Positions 25,338 through 34,314 of a stretch of DNA of 64,000 nt are shown in pieces; the first letter of the stretch is position 1, and every line of letters begins with the position of its first letter. Location of the stretch: positions 47,736 to 111,735 of the forward strand of contig CAKSVD010000004.1 in assembly GCA_934503275.1 (NCBI GenBank), in the 5' to 3' direction. The position numbers and the translations under genes are program-made. The notes under the pieces were generated by a model. The model was not told the DNA's origin. It saw nothing but the letters and a program-made list of their open reading frames with translations, and did no database searches. This stretch comes from an uncultured Faecalibacterium sp. Lineage in GTDB: Bacteria > Bacillota > Clostridia > Oscillospirales > Ruminococcaceae.

Positions 25338-26335
25338 TCTGCCTTTTCCCCTTTCTCAAATTCAGCCTTCTGCTGCAGCCAGCAGTAGGTATAGTGGGTA
25401 TCGCTGAGTTCGGTGCGCGGGGGCATCTTGCTCAGACAGATCTTCATGCAGTTCTTGCAGCGGGGCGCAAAGGGGCAGCCGGCCGGCGGATTCAGCAGGT
25501 CCACAGGGGTGCCCTCGATGGGCACAAGGCGCTCGTGCTCTGCAGTGTTCAGCTTGGGGATGGAGTTGATCAGGCCCTTGGTGTACTCGTGGCCCGGCTG
25601 ATAGAAGATCTCGTCGGTAGTGCCGTACTCCACAATGTGGCCGGCGTACATCACGGCGATCTTCTCGCACATGGAAGCCACAACGCCCAGATCGTGGGTG
25701 ATCATGATGATGCTCATGCCCAACTTCTTGCGCAGATCCTGCATCAGTTCAAGGATCTGTGCCTGAATGGTCACGTCCAGTGCGGTGGTGGGCTCGTCAG
25801 CGATCAGCAGCTTGGGCTCACAGGCCAGTGCAATCGCGATCATCACGCGCTGGCGCATACCGCCGGACAACTCGTGGGGGTACTGCTTCAGGCGCTTTTC
25901 AGGCTCATTGATACCGACCAGTTCCAGCAGTTCCTTGGCGCGTGCCCATGCATCGGCCTTGTTCTTATCGGTGTGCAGGCGGATGACCTCCACGATCTGG
26001 TTGCCGATGGTGTACACCGGGTTCAGGCTGGTCATGGGGTCCTGGAAGATGATGGAGACCTCGTTGCCGCGGATCTTGCGGAAGTCCTTCTCCTTCATGT
26101 TCTCAATCTCGTGGCCGTTGAACCACACCTTGCCGCCCACCAGCTTGCCGGGGTAAGCGGTCAGACCCATAACAGAGTAGGCGGTAACCGACTTACCGGA
26201 GCCGGACTCACCCACAACGCCCAGAACATCGCCCTGATTCATGGTAAAGGAAACGCCGTTCAGTGCCTTTACTTCGCCCGCAGGGGTGAAGAAAGAAAGG
26301 CGTTCATCTTTGATATCAAGAATTTTCTCGCTCAT
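25334..26335 (-). CDS. oppD: Oligopeptide ABC transporter ATP-binding protein (first ATPase)
   Basis: A 333-residue ATPase: Walker A GESGSGKSVTAYSVM, signature ELSGGMRQRVMIAI, Walker B LLIADEPTTALD. The C-terminal OppD/F extension carries PAGCPFAPRCKNC. The closely related pattern in OppF shows that the two form the usual heterodimer. GAGGTGAACAG precedes the ATG, and the gene follows oppC by 14 nt. Confidence 0.94.
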   Translation of the reverse strand: MSEKILDIKDERLSFFTPAGEVKALNGVSFTMNQGDVLGVVGESGSGKSVTAYSVMGLTAYPGKLVGGKVWFNGHEIENMKEKDFRKIRGNEVSIIFQDPMTSLNPVYTIGNQIVEVIRLHTDKNKADAWARAKELLELVGINEPEKRLKQYPHELSGGMRQRVMIAIALACEPKLLIADEPTTALDVTIQAQILELMQDLRKKLGMSIIMITHDLGVVASMCEKIAVMYAGHIVEYGTTDEIFYQPGHEYTKGLINSIPKLNTAEHERLVPIEGTPVDLLNPPAGCPFAPRCKNCMKICLSKMPPRTELSDTHYTYCWLQQKAEFEKGEKAE

Positions 26336-26349
26336 TTCTGTTCACCTCA

Positions 26350-27399
26350 TCAATTCTTCAGCTTCGGGTCAAAGGCATCGCGCAGGCCATCGCCGAACAG
26401 GTTGAACACAAGGATCATCACGCTGATCATCAGTGCGGGGGCGATCAGCAGATGGGGGTAGGTGTTCATGCCCTTGACGGCATCGGTAGCCAGAGAACCC
26501 AGAGAAGGCAGCGGGGCTGCAACACCCAGACCGATGAAGCTCAGGTAGCTCTCGGTGAAGATGGAGGCCGGGATCTGCAGAGTGGTGGTAACGATCAGGG
26601 TACCGATGCAGTTGGTGAGCAGATGCTTTTTGATGATACGGCCGCTGGAAGCGCCCAGTGCGCGGGCAGCGGTAACGTACTCGCTCTCCTTCAGGATCAG
26701 GATCTGGCTGCGGACGATACGCGCCATGCCGACCCAGTACAGCAGAGCAAAGATGATGAAGATGGAGATCATGTTGGGGCCAAGGGTCTGCATCCACTTG
26801 AAGCCGGGCTTGGAAGCCAGTGCATCCAGCGGGTCCTTCAGGGCCATGCCCAGCAGGATGATCAGCAGAATATCCGGGATGGTGTACAAAATATCCGTGA
26901 TACGCATCATGATATTGTCCACCCAGCCGCCGGCAAAGGCGGAAACAGCGCCGTAAGTGGCGCCGATGATCAGCACCAGCACAGAAGCGATCAGACCGAC
27001 GGACAGGCTGACGCGGGTGCCCATCATGATACGCACCGCAAAGTCACGACCCATACGGTCGGTACCCAGAATGTGCGGGAACACCTTTTCGCCGGCATCG
27101 ATGCGGGCCTGCTCAGAGGCAGAGTACTCGAACGGTGCCAGATTGTTGCTGCCCTTCACCTGCTCCGAGTAGCTGTAGGGCCACACGGCGGGCAGCAGGT
27201 AGGCAAAGATGGCAATGGCAATGATGAACACAAAGCTGACCATGGCGATCTTGTTCTTCTTCAGGCGGCGGATACCGTCCTTCCAGAAGTTGACGCTTTC
27301 GCGCATGACCACCAGACTCTGCTTTTCCTCATTGCTGGCGGGCAGAAAATCCTCCGCGTTGAGCTGCAGGCTGAGCGGATTCTTTTTAATGTTTTCCAT
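26350..27399 (-). CDS. oppC: Oligopeptide ABC transporter permease (OppC type)
   Basis: A 349-residue permease. A cytoplasmic N-terminal extension of about 50 residues is followed by six predicted helices. The EAA-type loop that contacts the ATPases is visible at ARALGASSGRIIKKHLL. The N-terminal OppC domain (NKIAMVSFVFIIAIAIF) and the periplasmic-type segment with HILGTDRMGRDFAVR are diagnostic of the C subunit. It follows oppB by 18 nt, with AAAGGAGCG before the ATG. Confidence 0.94.
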   Translation of the reverse strand: MENIKKNPLSLQLNAEDFLPASNEEKQSLVVMRESVNFWKDGIRRLKKNKIAMVSFVFIIAIAIFAYLLPAVWPYSYSEQVKGSNNLAPFEYSASEQARIDAGEKVFPHILGTDRMGRDFAVRIMMGTRVSLSVGLIASVLVLIIGATYGAVSAFAGGWVDNIMMRITDILYTIPDILLIILLGMALKDPLDALASKPGFKWMQTLGPNMISIFIIFALLYWVGMARIVRSQILILKESEYVTAARALGASSGRIIKKHLLTNCIGTLIVTTTLQIPASIFTESYLSFIGLGVAAPLPSLGSLATDAVKGMNTYPHLLIAPALMISVMILVFNLFGDGLRDAFDPKLKN

Positions 27400-27417
27400 G
27401 AAAATCGCTCCTTTCTC

Positions 27418-28335
27418 TTACTGCAGCTTGATGCGCGGGTCAATGATCTTATAAAGGATATCCACGACCACGTTTGCAATGATGACCATGCTGGACAGCA
27501 GGATGGTGGTGCCCATGATCATGGTGTAGTCACGGTTGGTGATGGCAGACACGAAGTCGCGGCCCAGACCGGGCACGGAGAAGATCTTTTCCACCACAAA
27601 AGAACCGGTCATCAGGCTGGCCAGCATGGGGCCGACGTAGGTGATGACAGGCAGAATGGCGTTGCGCAGTGCGTGCTTGAACAGGATCATGAACTGAGAC
27701 ACGCCCTTTGCGCGGGCAGTGCGCATATAGTCCTGACCCATGACGTCCAGCAGGCTGGAGCGCATCAGACGGGTGATATAAGCCGAGGGATAGATGGCCA
27801 GTGCGGTAACCGGCATGATATAGGCGGCTGCGCTGTTCAGACCAACGGTGGGCAGCACCTTCATGTTCATACCAAACTGGTACAAAAGCAGCACGCTGGA
27901 AATAAAGCTGGGGATCGCGATGCCACAGGTAGCAAACACGATAATAATGTTATCCAGCCACTTGCCGCGGTTGTAAGCGGAAATGCAGCCCAGCGGGATG
28001 CCCACGCACAGAGCCACAACCACTGCAATGCCTGCCAGACGGCAGGACACCGGCAGCTTGCTGGCGATGATCTGGTTCACGGTACGGCCGCGCTGACGCA
28101 GGCTCAGACCCAGATCGCCGTGCACAAGGCTCTTCATGTAGTTGACGTACTGCACACCCAGCGGCTTATCCAGGCCATACTTTTCGGCCAGAGCCTGCTG
28201 AGCAGCGGCGCTGATGGACTTTTCTGCCACGAACGGGCCACCGGGGACCAGGTTCATGACAAAAAAGGTAACCGTAGCCACAATGAAGATACTGAAAATA
28301 CCCATTGCGACACGCTTGATGATGTACTTTGCCAT
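27418..28335 (-). CDS. oppB: Oligopeptide ABC transporter permease (OppB type)
   Basis: A 305-residue permease beginning MAKYIIKRVAMGIFSIFIV, the standard OppB/DppB N-terminus, with six helices and the EAA loop at ARAKGVSQFMILFKHAL. First gene of the opp operon. The ATG at 28335 follows GGAGTGG; the frame remains open upstream to 28560, but that stretch is the leader behind the promoter at 28532 and is unlikely to be translated as part of the permease. Confidence 0.93.
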   Translation of the reverse strand: MAKYIIKRVAMGIFSIFIVATVTFFVMNLVPGGPFVAEKSISAAAQQALAEKYGLDKPLGVQYVNYMKSLVHGDLGLSLRQRGRTVNQIIASKLPVSCRLAGIAVVVALCVGIPLGCISAYNRGKWLDNIIIVFATCGIAIPSFISSVLLLYQFGMNMKVLPTVGLNSAAAYIMPVTALAIYPSAYITRLMRSSLLDVMGQDYMRTARAKGVSQFMILFKHALRNAILPVITYVGPMLASLMTGSFVVEKIFSVPGLGRDFVSAITNRDYTMIMGTTILLSSMVIIANVVVDILYKIIDPRIKLQ

Positions 28336-28531
28336 CGTTTGATGCCACTCCAATCCTATCAATGAATTACTGTTTTTTGCTCTCAGGCCGAGCCATACTT
28401 TCCCGCAGTCCGCCAGCCTCACACATAGCGGATGTCTGTCCTTGGCACGCGGACAGAAAAGCGAATAATAAAACGATGGCATCTTGCGGTTGCACAAACA
28501 CCATCGTCCATACCCGAGAAACACTCTGTTT

Positions 28532-28560
28532 ATTATAAAGATAACCACGATTTTTGTCAA
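28532..28560 (-). promoter_or_regulatory. Consensus sigma-A promoter of the opp operon with a 190-nt leader
   Basis: Minus strand TTGACA (28555-28560), 17-nt spacer, TATAAT (28532-28537): both hexamers match consensus. The leader between about 28525 and 28336 contains a GATGG/CCATC hairpin but no riboswitch I recognise. Confidence 0.8.
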
Positions 28561-28793
28561 TTTACATGAAAAAGATTCACTTTATTATAGCAAAGCATGA
28601 GTGAAATCTTATACTTTATACAAATTTTCTGTATATTTGTAGGTAAAAGTGCTGCTTTTCCGGCCTTTTGGAGGATTGTTCCGTTGGCGCGTACAATCTA
28701 CCCTCCCCTGTCGGCGTAAAAGGCAGCGTCTCCACCGCAGAGCCATCCCTCCATGTTATTGACATTTTTCTCCATATTGCAGCAAAACCGGCA
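28561..28793. other. Intergenic stretch without a recognisable gene
   Basis: Short frames here lack ribosome sites and sensible composition. Nothing else was identified between the opp promoter and the terminator at 28794. Confidence 0.5.
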
Positions 28794-28857
28794 AAATAAA
28801 GCCACCCGCAGGCCTTTTCCGGCACGGTCAGTGCCCGGAGAAGAGACTGCGGGTGGT
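28794..28857 (-). terminator. Terminator of the membrane-protein gene at 28876
   Basis: CCACCCGCAG (28802-28811) pairs with CTGCGGGTGG (28847-28856), with an inner GC-rich hairpin (28819-28838). On the minus strand it runs into CTTTATTTT. Confidence 0.75.
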
Positions 28858-28875
28858 CAGTGGTCGTTTTGCGGA

Positions 28876-29676
28876 TCAGGAGTATAGCTTTGAAGTCAGC
28901 TGGGAGTACATGGCGCTCTTTTGTGCCTTATAGGAGGCCATTGCCTGATCAGCCAGTGCAGTGCTCTGGCCGTTGGCGGTCAGCACGGCACGCATCTGGC
29001 TGACGATGCTCTCCACTTCCCTATCATAGGAGGCCTGCATCGCATACAGTCTGCCGCTTCTGGCCAATACAATGGAGACCTTGCGGGCCTGTGTCCGCTG
29101 AGACTCCGGCAGCGCATAGAATTCTGCCTTTGCTCCGGCAATGCAGCTGTTCAACTCTGCCTCGGCGCGTGCCTTGACACTGTATAGCTGCTTCAGCAGC
29201 GCCTTGACCTCTTTTTCATAGGAAGCTTCCTGTTTGTCGGACGAGGACGCCGGTTTTTCGGAGGCAGATGCCGTACCAGAACTGGATGTCCCGGCCGCAG
29301 TCTCCTGCTTGCCGGAGGGCGCTATACCGCTGCTCTCCATCCGGGAGGCAGAGTTAGCAGCAGATGCTGCCGGAGCGGATACCGAATCCGCTCCCTCCTG
29401 CGGGGCACCGGCAGATGCCTCCTGTTCCCCGCTGCTGGACGCGGTCGCTTCGTCAGTCAGTTCCTCCAACGTGATCTCGCCGCTGAACAGCTTATCCAAC
29501 TCGTCATCCGTCAGGGTGACCTGTGTGCTGTCCGCCGAGCCATCCGGCAGAGTCTCCGGCAGACCAGATACCATACTGCGGACATATAGCACCACACAAA
29601 GGGCAGCCATTGCCAGCAAGACCAGCAGCACCCACAGCACGGTTCCTATGATTTTTAGGACCTTATTTCTCTTCAT
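28876..29676 (-). CDS. Unknown single-pass membrane protein downstream of the tyrosine kinase module
   Basis: A 266-residue protein I do not recognise. One N-terminal membrane segment (IIGTVLWVLLVLLAMAALCVV, residues 9-29) is followed by a short acidic region (LTDDELDKLFSGEITLEELTD). Then comes a long Ser/Ala/Glu-rich low-complexity linker (about 75-150). The C-terminal helical domain (about 155-266) is rich in Lys, Ala and Gln and probably coiled. It lies 63 nt after the CpsB-type phosphatase on the same strand, separated by a hairpin, so it may belong to the exopolysaccharide signalling unit, but that rests on position only. Confidence 0.6.
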   Translation of the reverse strand: MKRNKVLKIIGTVLWVLLVLLAMAALCVVLYVRSMVSGLPETLPDGSADSTQVTLTDDELDKLFSGEITLEELTDEATASSSGEQEASAGAPQEGADSVSAPAASAANSASRMESSGIAPSGKQETAAGTSSSGTASASEKPASSSDKQEASYEKEVKALLKQLYSVKARAEAELNSCIAGAKAEFYALPESQRTQARKVSIVLARSGRLYAMQASYDREVESIVSQMRAVLTANGQSTALADQAMASYKAQKSAMYSQLTSKLYS

Positions 29677-29689
29677 ACTAAAATCCGCT

Positions 29690-29723
29690 GCCCGGGCAGA
29701 GTGCTCCTCCGCCCGGGCAGTTT
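29690..29723. terminator. GC-rich hairpin between the phosphatase and membrane-protein genes
   Basis: CTGCCCGGGC and GCCCGGGCAG form a perfect 10-bp stem. The plus-strand side has TTTTC and the minus-strand side only GGATTTTAG, so termination of the cps transcript may be partial. Confidence 0.5.
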
Positions 29724-29739
29724 TCTCCTTACAATTGGA

Positions 29740-30492
29740 TCAGACCCACATTCCCAAAAGTTTTTTGGGCTGATGCAGGGTCGCAGCGTCCAGTTCCTGA
29801 TCGTGGAACAGTTCATCGCCGTTGCGCACGATACGTTCAGCAGCTTCCCTGCCCAGATGCTTTTCCAGCTGCTGCACACCCTGCGCCATGCGGGGCGGGC
29901 GCTTGTCTGGGGAATGGGTATCGGTGGAGATGACATGGACCAATCCCCACTGGATGAACTTACACAGCTTTTTGCAGAGTTTGGGCTCCAGCAATGCCCC
30001 GGCATTGATCTGTGCATAGGCACCGGCGGCTACCCAGTCGTACAACAGGGTAGGATCCTCCAGCACATAGGGGTAGCGCTCAATATGCGCGATCAGCGGC
30101 ACGATGCCCTGCTGCTGCAGATTGTACAGGGTCTGCCGGATAAAGTGCGGCTTGTGGGTGGTGGGGAATTCCAGCAGCAGATAAGCAGTGTTCCCCATGC
30201 ACAGCGCCCGGGTGTCCAACTCGCACAGGCCGGGAGAGAAGAATACCTCTGCCCCCAGCTTGAAATCAAACTGCATGGGCTGTCCCTCCAGCGCGGCGGT
30301 CAGCTGTTCAAAGGCAGCCTGCCGCTTTGCCGTAAAGGCTTCCACCGTGGTGCGCTCGCTGTTGAAGTGGCTGGTGAAGGTGATATTCCGCACACCGTCC
30401 TCGTATTCCCTGCGCAGCAGCTCCAGCGAGACCGTTGTATCCTTTGCGCCGTCATCGATGCCGGGCAGAATGTGACAATGCAGATCCGTCAT
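29740..30492 (-). CDS. cpsB: PHP-type protein-tyrosine phosphatase (CpsB/YwqE family)
   Basis: A 250-residue manganese-dependent phosphatase that reverses autophosphorylation of bacterial tyrosine kinases. PHP-fold metal ligands are visible: MTDLHCHILPGIDDGAKD at the start, FTSHFNSERTTVE, LGAEVFFSPGL, LIAHIERYPYVLEDP, and VISTDTHSPDKRPP near the C-terminus. It directly follows the kinase gene, the standard CpsC-CpsD-CpsB order in Firmicutes. Few exopolysaccharide synthesis genes are nearby. Confidence 0.9.
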   Translation of the reverse strand: MTDLHCHILPGIDDGAKDTTVSLELLRREYEDGVRNITFTSHFNSERTTVEAFTAKRQAAFEQLTAALEGQPMQFDFKLGAEVFFSPGLCELDTRALCMGNTAYLLLEFPTTHKPHFIRQTLYNLQQQGIVPLIAHIERYPYVLEDPTLLYDWVAAGAYAQINAGALLEPKLCKKLCKFIQWGLVHVISTDTHSPDKRPPRMAQGVQQLEKHLGREAAERIVRNGDELFHDQELDAATLHQPKKLLGMWV

Positions 30493-30504
30493 AGCAATGC
30501 TTCC

Positions 30505-31272
30505 TTATTCAGCGGCGTTAGCCTTCTGGTTTTCGTAGGCAGAGTTGTAATTATAGGCATAGCTATATGCGTAGCTGGAGCCCTTGAGTGCCTTCTTCAT
30601 ATCGTAGCGGGTCAGCACGCTGCCCAGCACACGAACACCGGCATCCTGCAGCTTTTTCACTGCGCCGCGCACTGCATCGGCGGGGGCAAAGTCAGAGCGC
30701 ACCACAAAGACCGCACCATCCACATAACGGCCAATGACGGCTGCATCGGTGACCACCGACACCGGGGGCGCATCAAAGATGACAAAGTCGAACTTTTCCC
30801 GCAGGGCATCCACCATGGCCTGCATCTGCGGCTGGCTCAGCATCTCGGAGGGGTTCGGCGGCGGAGTACCGGCGGGCAGGAAGGTCAGGTTCATTTCCTT
30901 CAACTCGTGCAGTGCCTCGTCCAGCGTGCACTGGTTGGACAGCACGTTGGAAACGCCCTTTACGTTGTGGCCTGCCTTCAGGTAGCGGTGCAGCACCGGC
31001 TTGCGCAGGTCGCAGTCGATCAGAGCCACCTTTTTGCCGCTTTCGGCCATCGTCATCGTCAGATTGACCGCCACATTGCTCTTGGATTCCTCCGGCACGG
31101 TACTGGTGATGACCAGCGTGTGCACGTCCATGGAACCTGCCATAAAGTCCAGATTGGTGCGCAGAGACTTGTAGGCCTCCACATAGCCAAAAGGCATCTT
31201 TTTATCGGTGATCAGCTGCAGGGTGCGGTGCTCGTCGTCAGTTTTGTTCTTTTTGTTAAACAGCTTCCACAT
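30505..31272 (-). CDS. cpsD: Bacterial tyrosine kinase (CpsD/YwqD family)
   Basis: A 255-residue cytoplasmic BY-kinase. Walker A region is TSTVPEESKSNVAVNL: the usual PGEGKS reads PEESKS, keeping the Lys-Ser but losing the glycines. Walker A' is VALIDCDLRKPVLHR and Walker B is FDFVIFDAPP. The C-terminus ends in a tyrosine cluster (SSYAYSYAYNYNSAYEN), the autophosphorylation site. It needs the membrane activator encoded by the preceding gene (stop 31277, 4-nt gap). The phosphatase follows. Confidence 0.92.
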   Translation of the reverse strand: MWKLFNKKNKTDDEHRTLQLITDKKMPFGYVEAYKSLRTNLDFMAGSMDVHTLVITSTVPEESKSNVAVNLTMTMAESGKKVALIDCDLRKPVLHRYLKAGHNVKGVSNVLSNQCTLDEALHELKEMNLTFLPAGTPPPNPSEMLSQPQMQAMVDALREKFDFVIFDAPPVSVVTDAAVIGRYVDGAVFVVRSDFAPADAVRGAVKKLQDAGVRVLGSVLTRYDMKKALKGSSYAYSYAYNYNSAYENQKANAAE

Positions 31273-31276
31273 CGTC

Positions 31277-31987
31277 TTACACCTCCGGGATCAGGCCCAG
31301 CACGGGCAGGCCGAGCTTCTTCTGAACATCTTCGTCATCCACAACGGTATCGTGCAGCAGATGTACCAGCACCAGCACGCCGCAAACCACCACAGCGCCC
31401 AGCAGACCTGCCAGCGCGACGTACTTCTTGGTCTGGGGGAACACCTTGTCGGGATCGATGATCACATCGCTCACCGCCTTGCAGGAACCGGCTTCCACCT
31501 TTTCCACCAGCACATCGGGCACGATGTCGGCAACGGTCTGTGCAATCTCGCCTGCACGCTCTGCATCGGTATCGGTAACCGTGATCTTCATGATCTGGGT
31601 AGAGTCCACATCGGCAACTTCCACCATCTTATACAACTCGGTGTAGGTCATATCCAGATCCAGTTTGTCGATCACCTCGTTCAGCACGGTGTTGCCCTTG
31701 ATGATGACCGCATAGGTGCTGATCAGGTTCTTGGCCGAGTTGAAGTTATCACTGGTAAAGGTGGAGGAGTTATCCTGCCGGGTATTCACGATCATATTGA
31801 TAGAAGCCTGATACTTGGGTGTAAGTGCAAACACGCACACCAGCAGGCAGATCAGCGCTGCCGCAACAGCTGCTGCCACGATCTGCGCAGCATGAGCCCA
31901 CAGCAGACGGGCCAGTTCCATCAGATCAATGGTCTCCTCGTCCTCCATGCTCCGGAGCGACTGTCCCATAGTTGCTTTTTCGTCCAT
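31277..31987 (-). CDS. cpsC: Polysaccharide chain-length regulator / kinase activator (CpsC/Wzz family)
   Basis: A 236-residue membrane protein with two transmembrane helices (AAQIVAAAVAAALICLLVCV near residue 40 and ALAGLLGAVVVCGVLVLVHLL near 190) flanking an extracellular Wzz domain. The start of the Wzz domain is PKYQASINMIVNTRQ. The cytoplasmic tail activates the CpsD kinase in known systems. The in-frame GTG at 32002 is part of the AAAGGTGAG ribosome site, so I take the ATG at 31987 (MDEKATMGQ). Confidence 0.9.
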   Translation of the reverse strand: MDEKATMGQSLRSMEDEETIDLMELARLLWAHAAQIVAAAVAAALICLLVCVFALTPKYQASINMIVNTRQDNSSTFTSDNFNSAKNLISTYAVIIKGNTVLNEVIDKLDLDMTYTELYKMVEVADVDSTQIMKITVTDTDAERAGEIAQTVADIVPDVLVEKVEAGSCKAVSDVIIDPDKVFPQTKKYVALAGLLGAVVVCGVLVLVHLLHDTVVDDEDVQKKLGLPVLGLIPEV

Positions 31988-32067
31988 AATAGCGAAACTC
32001 ACCTTTCTTGTTTTCCGCAGTGCAAGAAATGTACACCGGGTCCCTACAGATACACATTTGTCTTATA

Positions 32068-32096
32068 ATGATAGCACATCTCGTTGTATTTTACAA
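32068..32096 (-). promoter_or_regulatory. Promoter of the cpsC-cpsD-cpsB operon
   Basis: Minus strand TTGTAA (32091-32096), 17-nt spacer, TATCAT (32068-32073). Confidence 0.55.
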
Positions 32097-32154
32097 GCAG
32101 GAAATGCCATTTTCTGCCGGTAAACAGATGGATAAAATGTGCCATCTCCCGTAC

Positions 32155-32196
32155 AAAAAAGGCATCCGCAGCACCTTGTTGGCTGCGAATGCCTTT
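32155..32196 (-). terminator. Terminator of the nucleoside transporter operon
   Basis: GGCATCCGCAGC pairs with GCTGCGAATGCC (one mismatch); on the minus strand it is followed by TTTTTT. Confidence 0.8.
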
Positions 32197-32222
32197 GTTT
32201 TACGGAATTTTAGCCAAAACGC

Positions 32223-33140
32223 TTAACGGGAGCCCTTATCGTAGGGGATGCCCTCGGCCTTGGGTGCCATGCTGTTCTTGGAGGTAAAGGCCAGAATGAC
32301 CATAGAGGCCACAAAGGGCATCATATTATAGATGTTGCTGGACCAGTGCAGCTGTGCAAGGAAGGTGGAGTCTGCAATGTTGGCAAGGCTCTTGAACACG
32401 GCAAAGAACATGGCCGCGCCAAAGATGTGGAAAGGCTTCCACTGGCCAAAGATCATAACTGCCAGTGCCAGAAAGCCTGCACCGGCCACGCCGACTTCAA
32501 AGTTCCATGTCTGCACCGGGGGCACGATATAGGCCAGACCGCCGATGGCGCCCAGCGCACCGGAAAGGATAACACCGGCGTAACGCATCTTGTAGACGTT
32601 GATGCCCACCGAGTCCGCAGCCTGCGGGTGCTCGCCGCAGGCACGCAGACGCAGGCCGAAGCGGGTCTTGTACAGCACGATGTAGCTGACCACCAGCAAA
32701 ATCAGCCCCAGCGGCACGAACACGCTGAGTTCCAGCCCGCCGATGCTGAACAGGAAGGGCTTGTTGGAGTAGTTCAGCTTGGCGCTGCCGCTCTCGCTGA
32801 AGTACTTGGAGATGACCACGGCAATGGCGGTAGCCAGCAGGTTCAATGCCGTGCCGCCGATGGTCTGGTCTGCCTTCAGGTTGATGGAGGCAAAGGCCAG
32901 CAGCAGGCTATACACCACGCCCGCCAGCGCCGCCACCAGAATGGAGATGAGCACCACAAGGAAGGGCGACAGACTTGCAGGCAGCATGGTCAGGGTAAGC
33001 ACACCGGCCACACCGCCGATGACCATGATGCCCTCCAGCGCAATGTTGATGATGCCGGAGTGTTCGCTGAACATACCGCCCAGTGCCACCAGCATCAGCA
33101 CGATGCCGTACAGCAGGGTATATTTGATCAGAAGCAGCAT
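32223..33140 (-). CDS. Nucleoside ABC transporter permease (NupQ/YufQ type)
   Basis: A 305-residue permease of the branched-chain/ribose type used with BMP lipoproteins. Eight or so helices; signature regions are HSGIINIALEGIMVIGGVA near the N-terminus and GEHPQAADSVGINVYKMRY in the cytoplasmic loop that meets the ATPase. The start is ATG 33140, with GGAGGGC upstream, 1 nt after the partner permease stop. Last gene of a bmp, ATPase, permease, permease series. Confidence 0.9.
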   Translation of the reverse strand: MLLLIKYTLLYGIVLMLVALGGMFSEHSGIINIALEGIMVIGGVAGVLTLTMLPASLSPFLVVLISILVAALAGVVYSLLLAFASINLKADQTIGGTALNLLATAIAVVISKYFSESGSAKLNYSNKPFLFSIGGLELSVFVPLGLILLVVSYIVLYKTRFGLRLRACGEHPQAADSVGINVYKMRYAGVILSGALGAIGGLAYIVPPVQTWNFEVGVAGAGFLALAVMIFGQWKPFHIFGAAMFFAVFKSLANIADSTFLAQLHWSSNIYNMMPFVASMVILAFTSKNSMAPKAEGIPYDKGSR

Positions 33141-33141
33141 A

Positions 33142-34311
33142 TTACTTGCCCTCCTTTTTGGTCTTTTCTGCGGCAGACGCAGGCTCTGCATTCACGTTGG
33201 TCTTTTCGGCATTCCGGAACAGCAGGCTCTGGATCTTGCCGCGGAACAGCATGGAGAATGCGCACAGGTAGATGATGATGCCGCTGATCAGATCCGAGAT
33301 CTCAGTGGGGTAAAATTTGGTGGACAGGAAGGAGCCGCCGACCGAGATGTGGGAGATGAACAGCGCAGAGAACACGGTGCCAATGGGGTTGGAGCTTGCC
33401 AGCAGTGCCACCGAGATACCGTTGAAGCCCATGCCCGGCAGGCTGGTGGAGTTCAGCGGGTTCCACTGGGACACGTTGGACAGATAGAACAGACCTGCGC
33501 CGAAGCCTGCCAGCGCACCGGCAATGGCCATGGAGAGGATGATGTTCTTCTTCTCGTTGATACCGGCATAGCGGGCGGCATTTTTGTTCAGGCCAACGGC
33601 CTTGAGTTCGTAGCCGAAGGTGGTCTTGTTCAGCACCACCCAGATCAGCACGGCCACCGCTGCCGCTAAGAAGATGGCAATGGTGGTGCTGTTGGTCTGG
33701 AACAGCTTGTTCAGGCCAAAGTCCGGGATCAGGGACTGGGCAAAATCGGCGTTCTTGCTCAGGTTCAAAGTACGGGTGTTGCGCACGTCGTACATGGGGC
33801 CGGTGCCGTTCTGGTAGATGAGTTCATTTACCAGATACAGGCCGATCCAGTTGAACATGATGGAGGTAATGACCTCGTTGATGTTGAAGTATGCCTTGAA
33901 GAAGCCGGGGATCGCGCCCCACAGGCCGCCCAGCACTGCTGCAGCCAGCAGGCAGACGAACCAGGGCAGCTTGAGCATGATGGCGCAGTACAACGCGCCG
34001 TAAGCGCCCAGCGTGTACTGACCGGCTGCACCAATGTTGAACAGGCCGGTCTTGAAGGCAAAGGCAACGGACAGACCGGTCATGATCAGGGGTGCGGCAT
34101 TGGCCAGTTCCTTGCCCACGCCGTAGGGGGCATCGTGGAAGCCGCCCTTGATGATGCGCACAAAACCATCGCCCCATGCGTGTGCGGGGTTGATGGCCAC
34201 CAGCACCAGAAAGCCCACCAGCAAACCGATCAGGATGCACAGCAGTGCAGCCAGCACGCTGGTAACAGAACTTTGCAGACTGCCGCTGCGGGAAAGTTTT
34301 TTCTTATTCAT
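33142..34311 (-). CDS. Nucleoside ABC transporter permease (NupP/YufP type)
   Basis: A 389-residue permease, the larger of the pair. The cytoplasmic N-terminus is short and basic. Signature regions are [19 protein letters not shown] and [19 protein letters not shown], the latter being the coupling loop. A 25-residue charged tail follows the last helix. ATG at 34311 is 3 nt past the ATPase stop; tight spacing throughout indicates one mRNA. Confidence 0.9.
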   Translation of the reverse strand: MNKKKLSRSGSLQSSVTSVLAALLCILIGLLVGFLVLVAINPAHAWGDGFVRIIKGGFHDAPYGVGKELANAAPLIMTGLSVAFAFKTGLFNIGAAGQYTLGAYGALYCAIMLKLPWFVCLLAAAVLGGLWGAIPGFFKAYFNINEVITSIMFNWIGLYLVNELIYQNGTGPMYDVRNTRTLNLSKNADFAQSLIPDFGLNKLFQTNSTTIAIFLAAAVAVLIWVVLNKTTFGYELKAVGLNKNAARYAGINEKKNIILSMAIAGALAGFGAGLFYLSNVSQWNPLNSTSLPGMGFNGISVALLASSNPIGTVFSALFISHISVGGSFLSTKFYPTEISDLISGIIIYLCAFSMLFRGKIQSLLFRNAEKTNVNAEPASAAEKTKKEGK

Positions 34312-34314
34312 GTG

